From contig DITM01000027.1 of the NCBI GenBank assembly GCA_002422845.1, forward strand, positions 1 to 17,523: a DNA stretch of 17,523 nt, read 5' to 3'. The position numbers were made by a program, and so were the translations under genes. The notes beneath the pieces are model-generated. The model did no database searches, was not told the DNA's origin, and saw only the letters and a list, made by a program, of their open reading frames with translations. This document shows, one piece after another, positions 1-6,496 of the stretch. Position 1 is the first letter of the stretch. Each line of letters starts with the position of its first letter. The DNA is from Candidatus Paracaedibacteraceae bacterium UBA6184. Its GTDB lineage: Bacteria > Pseudomonadota > Alphaproteobacteria > UBA6184.

Positions 1-670
1 CGGTGACTTCTTCTGGGCGTTCGTCAATCAACAAAACAATCAACACGACTTCTGGATGATTTGTTGTGATTGCGTTTGCTATGTTTTGCAACATCACCGT
101 CTTACCTGTGCGCGGTGGAGCTACAATTAACGCTCGTTGCCCCTTACCTAAAGGACAGACAAGGTCAATAATTCGTGTTGTAAGGTCTTTTTCAGTTTTG
201 TTTGTATTTTTGTTAATAACGTCAACTTCAAGATTAAGGTGCTCGTTCGGATACAGCGGCGTAAGGTTATCAAAGTTAATTCGATGCTTTGCGTGTTCGG
301 GGGTTTGATAGTTGATCGTATTGATCTTTACAAGAGCAAAATAGCGCTCACCTTCTTTTGGAGCTCGAATTTCTCCGTCAACCGTATCGCCTGTTCGCAA
401 AGCCATTTTTCGAATCTGGCTTGGAGACACATAAATATCATCGGGTCCCGGCAGATAGTTTGATTGAGGAGATCTTAGAAAACCAAACCCATCTTGTAAG
501 ATTTCTACAACTCCTTCGCCAAAGATCGCGATGTCTTTGTCAGCGGTTTTTTTTAAAATGGCAAAGATCATATCTTGCTTGCGCAATGTGCTTGCATTCT
601 CGATTTCCAACTCTTCTGCGATTTTCAACAGTTCTGTTGGACTTTTTTGTTTTAATTCTTGTAAATGCAT
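1..670 (-). CDS. rho: Transcription termination factor Rho (partial, N-terminal 223 residues)
   Basis: Rho is the hexameric RNA-dependent ATPase that ends transcription at Rho-dependent sites in the cytoplasm. Reading leftward from an ATG at 670-668, the frame stays open to the window edge, so the C-terminal half is outside. Visible parts are the Rho N-terminal helical segment (starts MHLQELKQKSP), the cold-shock-like RNA-binding domain with GFGFLRSP and YLPGPDDIYVSPSQIRKM at about residues 60-95, the Walker A motif APPRTGKT near residue 183, and the start of the Walker B strand (LLIDERPEE) at the cut. Reading begins right after the run-up 'attaaggaca', a moderate Shine-Dalgarno (AAGGA). In many alphaproteobacteria rho sits in the replication-origin neighbourhood with mnmE, mnmG and parAB; the adjacent DnaA boxes agree. 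Identification is firm. Confidence 0.97.
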   Translation of the reverse strand, partial: MHLQELKQKSPTELLKIAEELEIENASTLRKQDMIFAILKKTADKDIAIFGEGVVEILQDGFGFLRSPQSNYLPGPDDIYVSPSQIRKMALRTGDTVDGEIRAPKEGERYFALVKINTINYQTPEHAKHRINFDNLTPLYPNEHLNLEVDVINKNTNKTEKDLTTRIIDLVCPLGKGQRALIVAPPRTGKTVMLQNIANAITTNHPEVVLIVLLIDERPEEVT

Positions 671-784
671 TGTCCTTAATACTTAATTTGAATTGTTTGG
701 TATGTTTTAAGATTTAAACTTGGTGAGCGTAAGCTAGATTTTTTATATCCGTTCCGCCAACAGTTGAGGTTGACCTCGGTTAAT

Positions 785-813
785 AGGTAAACTAGGATCG
801 GCATTCTTGTCAA
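785..813 (-). promoter_or_regulatory. Possible rho promoter
   Basis: On the minus strand a perfect TTGACA (813-808) is followed after 17 bases by TTACCT (790-785), a poor -10. It would give a leader of roughly 110 bases before the rho ATG. A long leader is common for rho, which is often self-attenuated, but the weak -10 keeps this tentative. Confidence 0.3.
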
Positions 814-843
814 TCAAATTTTGTTAATATTTTTTTTATGACG

Positions 844-925
844 AGGGGTGTGCCCCAATAAGCATCCGCAGGAGTTTGCAAAGAGCCTCTGAAAATTAGG
901 AAATCACCCGAGGGGCTTTTTTAGA
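844..925 (+). other. Hairpin pair ending in a terminator-like U-tract; possible small RNA
   Basis: On the plus strand GGGG-TGTG-CCCC (844-855) is followed about 30 bases later by AGCCTC ... GAGGGGCT running into TTTTTT (stem with a two-base bulge, ending near 921). GGGTG at 845-849 could alternatively pair with CACCC at 905-909. No gene on the plus strand lies upstream to be terminated, so the element may end a short independent transcript, or simply protect the origin region from read-through. No known RNA family was recognised and no convincing promoter was found. Confidence 0.3.
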
Positions 926-956
926 ATAGTTCTCCAGAAGTGGGGATGTGTCCACA

Positions 957-1260
957 CATCTTCCTTATTCTTTATTATTAATATAAGTATAGTAGATAGT
1001 TGTTGTATGCATGAATTGCGGGGATAAGTTTTTTGTACAAGGGTTTGTTTACTTTTATTCACAGGTTGGGGGATAAAAAACCCCCTCGTAATCTGTGGTT
1101 TTTTTGACGATTTTTAGAAAAACTATCCACAAATGGGGATAACTTTTGAAAAACTGTGGATAAAAAACCTTGAAAAAACCTGAAGTTTGAACAAAGGATA
1201 TCTTGCCCATTTTATTTGTTTTTATTCACAGGTTATCCACACGTTATTTAGCGTTGAAAA
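957..1260. other. oriC: Putative chromosomal replication origin (oriC) with DnaA-box cluster
   Basis: Within about 190 bases I read these DnaA-box-like 9-mers: TTATTCACA 1055-1063 (+), CTATCCACA 1123-1131 (+), TTATCCCCA 1134-1142 (-), TTATCCACA 1155-1163 (-, perfect), TTATTCACA 1222-1230 (+), TTATCCACA 1233-1241 (+, perfect), plus the weaker TTATCCCCG at 1018-1026 (-). Two boxes at 1222-1241 are separated by only two bases. An AT-rich tract at 957-1010 could be the unwinding element. The stretch has no sizeable ORF, the flanking genes diverge from it (rho leftward, the next genes rightward), and rho commonly lies near oriC in alphaproteobacteria. The alternative is a DnaA-regulated intergenic region or a DnaA-titrating cluster. 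GC-skew reversal was not computed. Confidence 0.72.
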
Positions 1261-1329
1261 ATGGCGTGATATCCAAAATTCTAAGAGGGTTTCTAAGTGA
1301 AAGCTTAAGGCTCAAAAAGGGTAACTCTT

Positions 1330-1467
1330 ATGTTGATTAAAGTTAGCGGGGCAGTGATGTCTTTGGAAATCAAAAACCTAGCCCGTCATAATTTAAAAAA
1401 CTTGAAAACAAGACTGCTGCCCTATATTAAAAATGAAGAAGCTTTTAAAAGGAAAAAAATAGGATGA
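1330..1467 (+). CDS. Small basic protein, 45 residues, translationally coupled
   Basis: An ATG at 1330 opens a 45-codon frame whose stop overlaps the next gene's start as ATGA (1464-1467), the usual signature of translational coupling. A purine run AAAAAGGG lies about 8 bases before the ATG. The product is lysine/arginine-rich, with a C-terminal cluster (EEAFKRKKIG), no signal peptide and no membrane segment; a second Met at residue 10 is an alternative start. It may be a real small protein or a leader whose translation gates the downstream gene. No family recognised; the frame's reality rests on the overlap and spacing only. Confidence 0.4.
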   Translation: MLIKVSGAVMSLEIKNLARHNLKNLKTRLLPYIKNEEAFKRKKIG

Positions 1468-2384
1468 GAAAAAGCAAACTTAGTATAAGCACTTTGTTAA
1501 TGGGATTTTCGTGCTGCGGCGTAAATGGCGAGATCGTTTCTCCTGGAGATGAGTCGAATTTTCAGACTAGCTTGACCGCAGAGGTTCGGGCGGCGACCCC
1601 AGAGCAAGAAGTGTTAACCGGACTGCCAAAAGTATATAGTGATTTTGTTAACAAACACGCTCAAGACAAAAAAGGGATGGTTATTGGGCGAGGAAACGTC
1701 CAGGGGGTTGCCGAGGAACGCATCACAATCACGGCACTTAAGGGACTTTCTTGGTTGTTTGTTGATCCTGGAGATGCCGGAGTTGATGGATATTTGCACG
1801 ACAACACACAAGATACAACACAGAAAAATGCTCTTGCAACAGCTTGGCCTGTAGATTTTTCGGTTAAAGGCGTATTTGATGCCGTTGTATTTGATTATGG
1901 CACTACCCGATATATTGGAGATGATGGAAGCCAGGGGCCCTTGGGTCGAGAGTATTTTGAAAAACAAATGGAATTGGTCATAACGAAAGCAGACGGAACA
2001 AAGCTTTCAAAAAACTCGTTTCAATATCCATGCCAGTTTCAAACTTGGTTGTTGGAGAACAATCCACCAGAGCACGAAGCCCTTAAAAAACATTATGAGC
2101 CTTTTATTTTCGCAGCAATAGAAAAACAAAAACAAATTTTGCAAAAGGGTCTTCTTGATGCATATCTTGCTTTAAGGCGAGGTGGCGTGTTGATACTACC
2201 AGTTGATGGCTCAATTGATGGAATAGACCTTGTTAGCTTGTTGTCAATTTCAGCGGAAGACCTTGGTCAATGGGATATAGCAAGCATGAGCAGCAGCACC
2301 TTTGAAGAAAGCCCCGTGCTTCCACAGTTAACCAGAGGCATGGGAACCAGCTATGGGGATTTTTATTCAATCACCAAAAAATAA
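1464..2384 (+). CDS. Secreted protein with methyltransferase-like fold, function unknown
   Basis: The 306-residue product begins with a basic n-region (MRKSK) and a hydrophobic stretch to about residue 22 ending in a Cys pair (SCCGV), consistent with a signal peptide; the lipobox is not canonical. The body resembles a class I SAM-dependent methyltransferase fold: GMVIGRGN at 71-78 in the place of motif I, an acidic LFVDPG at 98-103, FDAVVFDYG at 138-146 in the place of motif IV, and ALRRGGVLILPV at 236-247 as the motif VI strand. The motif I glycines are incomplete, so it may be non-catalytic. A Shine-Dalgarno (AAAAGGA) precedes the ATG, and the start overlaps a 45-codon ORF. An exported methyltransferase-like protein would be odd in the periplasm, where SAM is absent; an effector role is speculation. 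Confidence 0.7.
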   Translation: MRKSKLSISTLLMGFSCCGVNGEIVSPGDESNFQTSLTAEVRAATPEQEVLTGLPKVYSDFVNKHAQDKKGMVIGRGNVQGVAEERITITALKGLSWLFVDPGDAGVDGYLHDNTQDTTQKNALATAWPVDFSVKGVFDAVVFDYGTTRYIGDDGSQGPLGREYFEKQMELVITKADGTKLSKNSFQYPCQFQTWLLENNPPEHEALKKHYEPFIFAAIEKQKQILQKGLLDAYLALRRGGVLILPVDGSIDGIDLVSLLSISAEDLGQWDIASMSSSTFEESPVLPQLTRGMGTSYGDFYSITKK

Positions 2385-2410
2385 ACATGCGGTAAAACGC
2401 CTTAATGGGG

Positions 2411-2438
2411 TTGGCTTTTTATTACGAAAAGAGATACT
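2411..2438 (+). promoter_or_regulatory. Possible dapD promoter
   Basis: TTGGCT (2411-2416) and GATACT (2433-2438), 16 bases apart, each match the sigma-70 consensus at 4 of 6 positions. Transcription would start a few bases upstream of the dapD start. It is weak evidence, offered because the 69-base gap after the preceding gene suggests dapD has its own start. Confidence 0.22.
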
Positions 2439-2453
2439 GTAAGTATATTTAAT

Positions 2454-3275
2454 ATGGGGGCGATTGCCGTGGAGAACATACGTTCATTAATTGAGTGGGC
2501 TTGGGAAAATAAAGAAAAAGCAGCATATGATGCAAAAGTTAAACATGCTGTGGACGAGGCTATTGAGGGGTTAGACTCTGGAACTTTTCGAATTTGTGAG
2601 AAAAGCAACAGTGAGTGGGCAACCCATCAGTGGCTAAAAAAAGCGGTGCTTCTTTATTTTCGCATGCACAACAACGCGCTAACAAGCGATGGCGTCTTTT
2701 CTTATTTTGATAAGGTTCCTGTAAAAACAACCGACTGGAATGATCTGCAGTTTGAAACGGTCGGCGCGCGATTTGTTCCAGGGGCTATTGTACGAAAAGG
2801 AGCCTTTATATCTAGAGGTGCGGTTTTGATGCCTAGTTTTGTAAACATTGGAGCGTTCGTTGATGAAGGCACCATGATTGATACCTGGGTTACAATAGGG
2901 TCGTGCGCTCAAATCGGAAAGAACTGCCACATCTCGGGAGGGGTTGGCATTGGAGGCGTCTTAGAGCCCATTCAAGCAAATCCGGTTATCATTGAAGATA
3001 ATTGCTTTATTGGTGCTCGCAGTGAAATCGCAGAGGGCGTTATCGTTGAAGAAGGCGCCGTTATTTCTATGGGGGTATTTATAGGCGCGTCTACAAAGAT
3101 TATTGACCGCGAAAGTGGCGAGATTTATATGGGAAGAGTTCCTGCCTATTCCGTCGTTGTTCCGGGATCTCAGCCTACAAAAAATGGTTTGAGTTTGTCG
3201 TGCGCGGTGATCGTAAAGCGTGTTGATGAGAGGACGCGATCAAAGACGGCGATTAATGAGCTGTTGCGAGATTAG
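2454..3275 (+). CDS. dapD: 2,3,4,5-tetrahydropyridine-2,6-dicarboxylate N-succinyltransferase
   Basis: DapD transfers succinyl from succinyl-CoA to tetrahydrodipicolinate in the succinylase branch of diaminopimelate/lysine synthesis (cytoplasm, trimer). The 273-residue product shows the DapD N-terminal segment with THQWLKKAVLLYFRM, the left-handed beta-helix built of hexapeptide repeats through the middle (PSFVNIGAFVDEGTMIDTW, CAQIGKNCHISGGVGIGGV, NCFIGARSEIAEGVIVEEG), and the C-terminal GRVPAYSVVVPGS and AVIVKRVDERTRSK. The length is normal. The start is uncertain: no Shine-Dalgarno precedes the ATG at 2454, while an in-frame GTG at 2469 has GGGGG eight bases upstream and would give an N-terminus (VENIRSLIE) the same length as the E. 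coli protein's. It is followed by a strong terminator, so it is the last gene of the rightward group. Confidence 0.97.
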   Translation: MGAIAVENIRSLIEWAWENKEKAAYDAKVKHAVDEAIEGLDSGTFRICEKSNSEWATHQWLKKAVLLYFRMHNNALTSDGVFSYFDKVPVKTTDWNDLQFETVGARFVPGAIVRKGAFISRGAVLMPSFVNIGAFVDEGTMIDTWVTIGSCAQIGKNCHISGGVGIGGVLEPIQANPVIIEDNCFIGARSEIAEGVIVEEGAVISMGVFIGASTKIIDRESGEIYMGRVPAYSVVVPGSQPTKNGLSLSCAVIVKRVDERTRSKTAINELLRD

Positions 3276-3282
3276 TTCCACC

Positions 3283-3307
3283 CTCCCCGCTTCGGCGGGG
3301 GGTTTTG
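3283..3307 (+). terminator. Rho-independent terminator after dapD
   Basis: CCCCGC-TTCG-GCGGGG (3285-3300), extendable by T-G and C-G pairs to 3283-3302, has a stable UUCG tetraloop and is followed by TTTTG. It lies 7 bases after the dapD stop codon. Confidence 0.85.
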
Positions 3308-3341
3308 TTCTGTTCATTGTTTTTTTGCGCCCTTGATACGC

Positions 3342-3420
3342 AGAGCCGATTCTGGACATTGTGTGAGCTGCGCAACACCCTGCGAAACGGGCCCCCGTTT
3401 GAACGAGGGTGGAATCCTCT
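3342..3420. other. Long imperfect stem-loop in the dapD/protease intergenic region
   Basis: The non-coding stretch 3308-3635 contains one clear structure: AGAG (3342-3345)/CTCT (3417-3420), GATTC (3348-3352)/GAATC (3412-3416), CACCCT (3376-3381)/AGGGTG (3406-3411) and AAACGG (3385-3390)/CCGTTT (3395-3400) nest in order around a GCCC loop, with a 23-base one-sided bulge. A minus-strand promoter-like pair (TTCAAA 3456-3451, 18-base spacer, TATAGA 3432-3427) sits just outside it, and a perfect TATAAT lies on the plus strand at 3429-3434. It could be a small RNA gene or a palindromic repeat element; no Rfam-type family was recognised. Nothing else was seen in 3421-3635. Confidence 0.35.
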
Positions 3421-3635
3421 TGATGATCTATAATTTTCAAACGCGATTGTTTTGAACATTGTCGACCGAGAAATTGTTATTGATCTGGCCTTTCTGGGGT
3501 GTGCCCGGGATGATTTCTAGAGGCCTTTGTTATATTCTTACCCGCCCAACACATGTGTACAAACACAAAACAGACACATCAAAACTTATTTTTTCAAAGC
3601 GTTGTTCTTTTGTTAGGGGCGGCTGCAAATTGCTC

Positions 3636-3668
3636 GTAAAAAACAGCCCCCGCCGCAGATGCGGGGGC
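3636..3668 (-). terminator. Rho-independent terminator of the deacetylase-protease operon
   Basis: On the minus strand, GCCCCCGC (3668-3661) pairs with GCGGGGGC (3653-3646) around a 7-base loop and runs into TGTTTTTTAC. It lies about 10 bases past the protease stop codon. Confidence 0.85.
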
Positions 3669-3678
3669 GTGCTCACCT

Positions 3679-5109
3679 CTATTTTTTTATCCAATCTTTT
3701 TCTGTATCGCTAAATTCAAACACCATAAGCGGTCCGTCTTTTGGATTATATGACACCTCTGCAATTTGGGCGCTTTGGTTAAACATAAACGTGCGGGCAT
3801 AGGTATAGTAATAACCAAAATTAGAATATTGAATGACCAAGTCAGACTCGTCTTGAATTGCAGTAAAAAAGCCAATCACATCATTAAGATTTTTTATGTT
3901 GGTTTGGTTGATTTTGCTAATGCTAATTAGCGCTTTGTCTGTTTCGGGAATGGCCGGGATCGGGGCGTAATAAAAACTTCCACCCTTTTGTACATTTGTT
4001 ACGAAAACTGATTCTGGCGCAGCGCCAGTTTGAAGGCGCAAGGGGTCGTCCACGGAATAGAACATGGCGCCACCTGCAACGACGATGCAATTAATTTTGT
4101 GACGTTGTAAGTCGTATGTCTTTGTCGTAACAGAAACTTTTTCCCCATAACGATATATCTCAAATGTTAAGGGCTCTTTTGAGTCGTTTATCTGTTTATC
4201 AAGCTCGTACAGGTTGGGGCCTGCTGACCTTCCGTTGACCGACATAACAACATCTCCCGGAAACAACACTCCGTCTGCGGGGGATCCTTTTAATACGGTC
4301 CAGACTCTTAACACTCTTCTTTTTGCGTCGGGGTATTTTTTAATATAGTCTGCAGACACCTCTGGCGGTAATTTTAAGAATTTTTCTGTCTTGTCTAAAG
4401 ATGCATACTCTACCAGGGCTCCGGTATGTTGGCGAGATGGCGTTTTTTGAGCCAATATTTCTTTTAAGCTATCGCCGATATATTCCATGGGCAATGCAAA
4501 CGCCGAAGACGCATCGTTGCCAGAGTGGATAATTCCGATAACTTCACCATTCATGTTAAGAACTGGAGACCCGCTGCTTCCTGGGGCATTGTTAACTGTA
4601 ATGCGAAACGATTGGTTTGGAAAATATCCCATGCTTTCAAATCGATTCGCCGTTCGACCCGACAAGAACGAATACTCTTTCCCGCCATTGTTTCCAATAA
4701 TAAAGACTTCTTCGTTTTCAACAACAGCGTGTGGCCTTAGCTGTAAAGCCTCGGTTTGTTCGGGGATGTCTTTCGGGGACACCTCTAAAAATGCAAAATC
4801 CTGCCAAGGGTCATAATATATCAATTTAGCTTTTGCTTCTTTACCGTCGGCAAAACGAATAGTATAACGACACACGGATCCCGGGGATACAACATGAGAG
4901 TTTGTTAGAAACACACCTTTTTCTTTATTAATTAAAAAGCCTGTTCCCCCTGTGATTCCAACATTTTTGTAGGCAGAATGAACAATTGTTGTTTCAATAT
5001 TAACAACTCCTTGATTTAGCGTGTTAAGCATAGCAACCATATCTTTTTTGCCCATTCCAAAAGGGGTGGAGAGACAAAGGATAAGGACAGCAAATAGATA
5101 TTTTTTCAT
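3679..5109 (-). CDS. HtrA/DegP-like periplasmic serine protease with PDZ domain
   Basis: This is a 476-residue secreted trypsin-like protease for envelope protein quality control. A signal peptide spans residues 1-20. The catalytic triad is visible: His72 in FLTNSHVV, Asp104 in DFAFLEV, and Ser179 in PGSSGSPVLN. The active-site motif reads GSSGSP rather than the GNSGGP of classical DegP, and the triad Asp motif is DFAFL rather than DLALL. A PDZ domain follows at about 255-345 (VLKGSPADGVLFPGDVVMSVNG). The remaining ~130 residues have a second region with weak PDZ-like features (ALISISKINQTNIKNLNDV) that I cannot name with certainty. The start has GGAGA five bases upstream. It is 17 bases downstream of the deacetylase gene, so the two are probably co-transcribed. 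HtrA-family membership is firm; assignment to a specific DegP/Q/S ortholog is not. Confidence 0.88.
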   Translation of the reverse strand: MKKYLFAVLILCLSTPFGMGKKDMVAMLNTLNQGVVNIETTIVHSAYKNVGITGGTGFLINKEKGVFLTNSHVVSPGSVCRYTIRFADGKEAKAKLIYYDPWQDFAFLEVSPKDIPEQTEALQLRPHAVVENEEVFIIGNNGGKEYSFLSGRTANRFESMGYFPNQSFRITVNNAPGSSGSPVLNMNGEVIGIIHSGNDASSAFALPMEYIGDSLKEILAQKTPSRQHTGALVEYASLDKTEKFLKLPPEVSADYIKKYPDAKRRVLRVWTVLKGSPADGVLFPGDVVMSVNGRSAGPNLYELDKQINDSKEPLTFEIYRYGEKVSVTTKTYDLQRHKINCIVVAGGAMFYSVDDPLRLQTGAAPESVFVTNVQKGGSFYYAPIPAIPETDKALISISKINQTNIKNLNDVIGFFTAIQDESDLVIQYSNFGYYYTYARTFMFNQSAQIAEVSYNPKDGPLMVFEFSDTEKDWIKK

Positions 5110-5126
5110 GAGATCTCCAAACTAAG

Positions 5127-6077
5127 CTAATTTGAAGCAGTATAGGTCTCGCCAGGCCTGACATCAACAAATACTTTTTCTTGTCGAAACAGCTCGACCA
5201 AGTATCGAACAGACATCCCTTTCGGAGAGTTTCTTGCGCGGGCTGGATTGGCTGAATTGGTCTCAACAATTTTTGACGGGATGTTTTTAAAGTCCTCTGG
5301 TACGGGCTTATAGGCATCGTGAATTGAAATTATTGTCCACCCGCGATCTCTTAATGCTTGAACTAGATCGCCGATATACAAAGCGGTTAGATCGTTTGAA
5401 TGCATTAATAACACGTGATTCATCGATTGTTTTCCCTGCAGGTCAAACCATCCATCAAAATATTCCACGCACTCAAGCATGACTTGCAAATAAACTGTGC
5501 GAAGCTTTTCATAGTCTATGCGTTTGCCAGCATGCCGCTCTTTTTGTAGGATGTGAGACATATAATAATCGCAGTTATTAATGGTGATGCGTGCGTTCGT
5601 ATACCCAAGATCCTTTAGCGCAGAATTTACTTTTTGCGTCTGGGCGGGGTAACCCTCATCCAAATATGGATATCGAAACAAATGAGCATATCCCGGCATT
5701 TCTTTTAATAATTTTTCCGCTTTTTGAATGTCCCGAACATAGTCCTCTGCAGAGCAATTTTTTAGGCTGCGGTGTGAGTAGGTGTGGTTACATATCGCAT
5801 GTCCGGCCAACCCATATAGTTTTAATTGTTCGGTGCCAAAGTTAACGACATGATTTCCGATAGCAAATACCCCAATGGGGGGCGCGTCAGACTTTCTAAG
5901 ATGATCAATGATGGATAGGGCGCGCTGTTGACCAGTAAACAAGGGGGTTGATGGAGATGGGGCATCATCAATTGTAATGGCAATGCGCTTTGCGTGGCTA
6001 ACGCGAGCATCCGCTGGCTGGGCGCTTAGCAACACCACCATCCCGACACATAATAATTTGCGCAAAACGCTCACCAT
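5127..6077 (-). CDS. Polysaccharide deacetylase (NodB-type), secreted
   Basis: This carbohydrate esterase family 4-like protein of 316 residues probably removes acetyl groups from a cell-wall or surface glycan in the envelope. A signal peptide covers about residues 1-25 (VLRKLLCVGMVVLLSA then ADA). NodB motifs are visible: AITIDDAP (catalytic and metal-binding Asp pair at 37-38), HTYSH at 98-102 (metal His pair), FRYPYLDEG from 134, and a late LLMHSND. The frame can open at TTG 6080, but ATG 6077 is preferred because AAAAGG lies five bases before it. It heads a two-gene operon with the HtrA-like protease. The start region is buried in an inverted repeat (see 6071-6104). Substrate is unknown: peptidoglycan, another glycan or a capsule are all possible. 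Confidence 0.88.
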   Translation of the reverse strand: MVSVLRKLLCVGMVVLLSAQPADARVSHAKRIAITIDDAPSPSTPLFTGQQRALSIIDHLRKSDAPPIGVFAIGNHVVNFGTEQLKLYGLAGHAICNHTYSHRSLKNCSAEDYVRDIQKAEKLLKEMPGYAHLFRYPYLDEGYPAQTQKVNSALKDLGYTNARITINNCDYYMSHILQKERHAGKRIDYEKLRTVYLQVMLECVEYFDGWFDLQGKQSMNHVLLMHSNDLTALYIGDLVQALRDRGWTIISIHDAYKPVPEDFKNIPSKIVETNSANPARARNSPKGMSVRYLVELFRQEKVFVDVRPGETYTASN

Positions 6078-6104
6078 CAAGACCTTTTGTTTTTTTGATG
6101 GTGA
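6071..6104 (-). promoter_or_regulatory. Inverted repeat over the deacetylase start codon
   Basis: TCACCATCAA (6071-6080) and TTGATGGTGA (6095-6104) are perfect 10-base arms around a 14-base loop. In the mRNA the 3' arm contains the ATG at 6077, and the loop contains the Shine-Dalgarno-like AAAAGG. The structure could repress translation, or the DNA palindrome could be a regulator's operator. Confidence 0.55.
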
Positions 6105-6207
6105 CAGACAAAAGTAAAGGCTATCTTAATTTTAGAATAAAAAAGAAACATTCTTATGTTTTGAGTGTTTGCTGCCTATCGGGGTGGTGGCTTGATTAAC
6201 TAGGTAA

Positions 6208-6299
6208 TTGGTGGTTGGGGTTCGCCATCAACAACGCGGGGCTGTACCCCGGCTGACGCGTAAGGCGCCCCTGATCCGTCGGGATCAACTTTTGTTTGT
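6208..6299 (+). other. Three consecutive hairpins, the last terminator-like; possible small RNA
   Basis: On the plus strand I see TTGGTGG (6208-6214)/CCATCAA (6225-6231), CGGGG (6237-6241)/CCCCG (6247-6251) and TGATCC (6272-6277)/GGATCA (6282-6287), the last followed by ACTTTTGTTTG. No plus-strand gene lies upstream to be terminated. The order of hairpins and a final T-rich tail suggests a short RNA ending just before the tRNA-Ala gene, which is on the opposite strand. No promoter was convincing. The remainder of 6105-6207 is AT-rich with nothing recognised. Confidence 0.3.
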
Positions 6300-6375
6300 T
6301 GGTGGAGCCAAGGAGGATCGAACTCCTGACCTCTACAATGCCATCGTAGCGCTCTCCCAGCTGAGCTATGGCCCC
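6300..6375 (-). tRNA. tRNA-Ala (anticodon GGC)
   Basis: The 76-base gene folds fully: acceptor GGGGCCA/TGGCTCC with discriminator A and encoded CCA; D-arm GCTCAGCTGGGAGAGC; anticodon stem CTACG/TGTAG with loop ATGGCAT (anticodon GGC); T-arm with TTCGATC. All four stems pair with at most G-U wobbles, so it appears functional. Confidence 0.97.
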
Positions 6376-6385
6376 ATGAAAGAAA

Positions 6386-6391
6386 GATATA
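6386..6391 (-). promoter_or_regulatory. Possible -10 element of the tRNA-Ala gene
   Basis: TATATC on the minus strand lies 10 bases before the mature tRNA 5' end. Upstream TTGATT sits at a slightly short spacing (15). Position fits a tRNA promoter; the -35 is uncertain. Confidence 0.3.
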
Positions 6392-6496
6392 GAACCGGGG
6401 CTCAAAAATCAAGCAAGCGATCAGATATTTTTTTGACAGGTTAAGTCTTTCTTAGGGTTTTGCCGGTATATATTGGGGAAATCTTAGGAGATTCTC

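Noticed and set aside
66..717. Plus-strand frames of 74-119 codons at the left edge
   Set aside because: They are antisense shadows of rho, whose minus-strand frame has clear domains.
766..777. Palindrome GAGGTTGACCTC upstream of rho
   Set aside because: A 12-base perfect palindrome with no second copy seen in the window; loop too short for an RNA hairpin and no regulator to link it to.
3240..3459. Two overlapping minus-strand open frames of 66 and 68 codons
   Set aside because: They cross the dapD terminator and the structured stem-loop, lack ribosome-binding sites, and one overlaps the dapD end; they look like readings of a structured non-coding region.
3459..3713. Plus-strand open frame of 84 codons
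   Set aside because: It runs through the protease terminator and into the antisense of the protease gene, with no Shine-Dalgarno and no protein-like features.
6196..6444. Open frames on both strands over the tRNA-Ala gene
   Set aside because: They are translations of the tRNA and its flanking hairpins, a well-known annotation artefact.
6433..6474. TTGACA and TATATT upstream of the secreted protein as a promoter
   Set aside because: The two hexamers are 30 bases apart, too far for a sigma-70 promoter; neither has a good partner at proper spacing.
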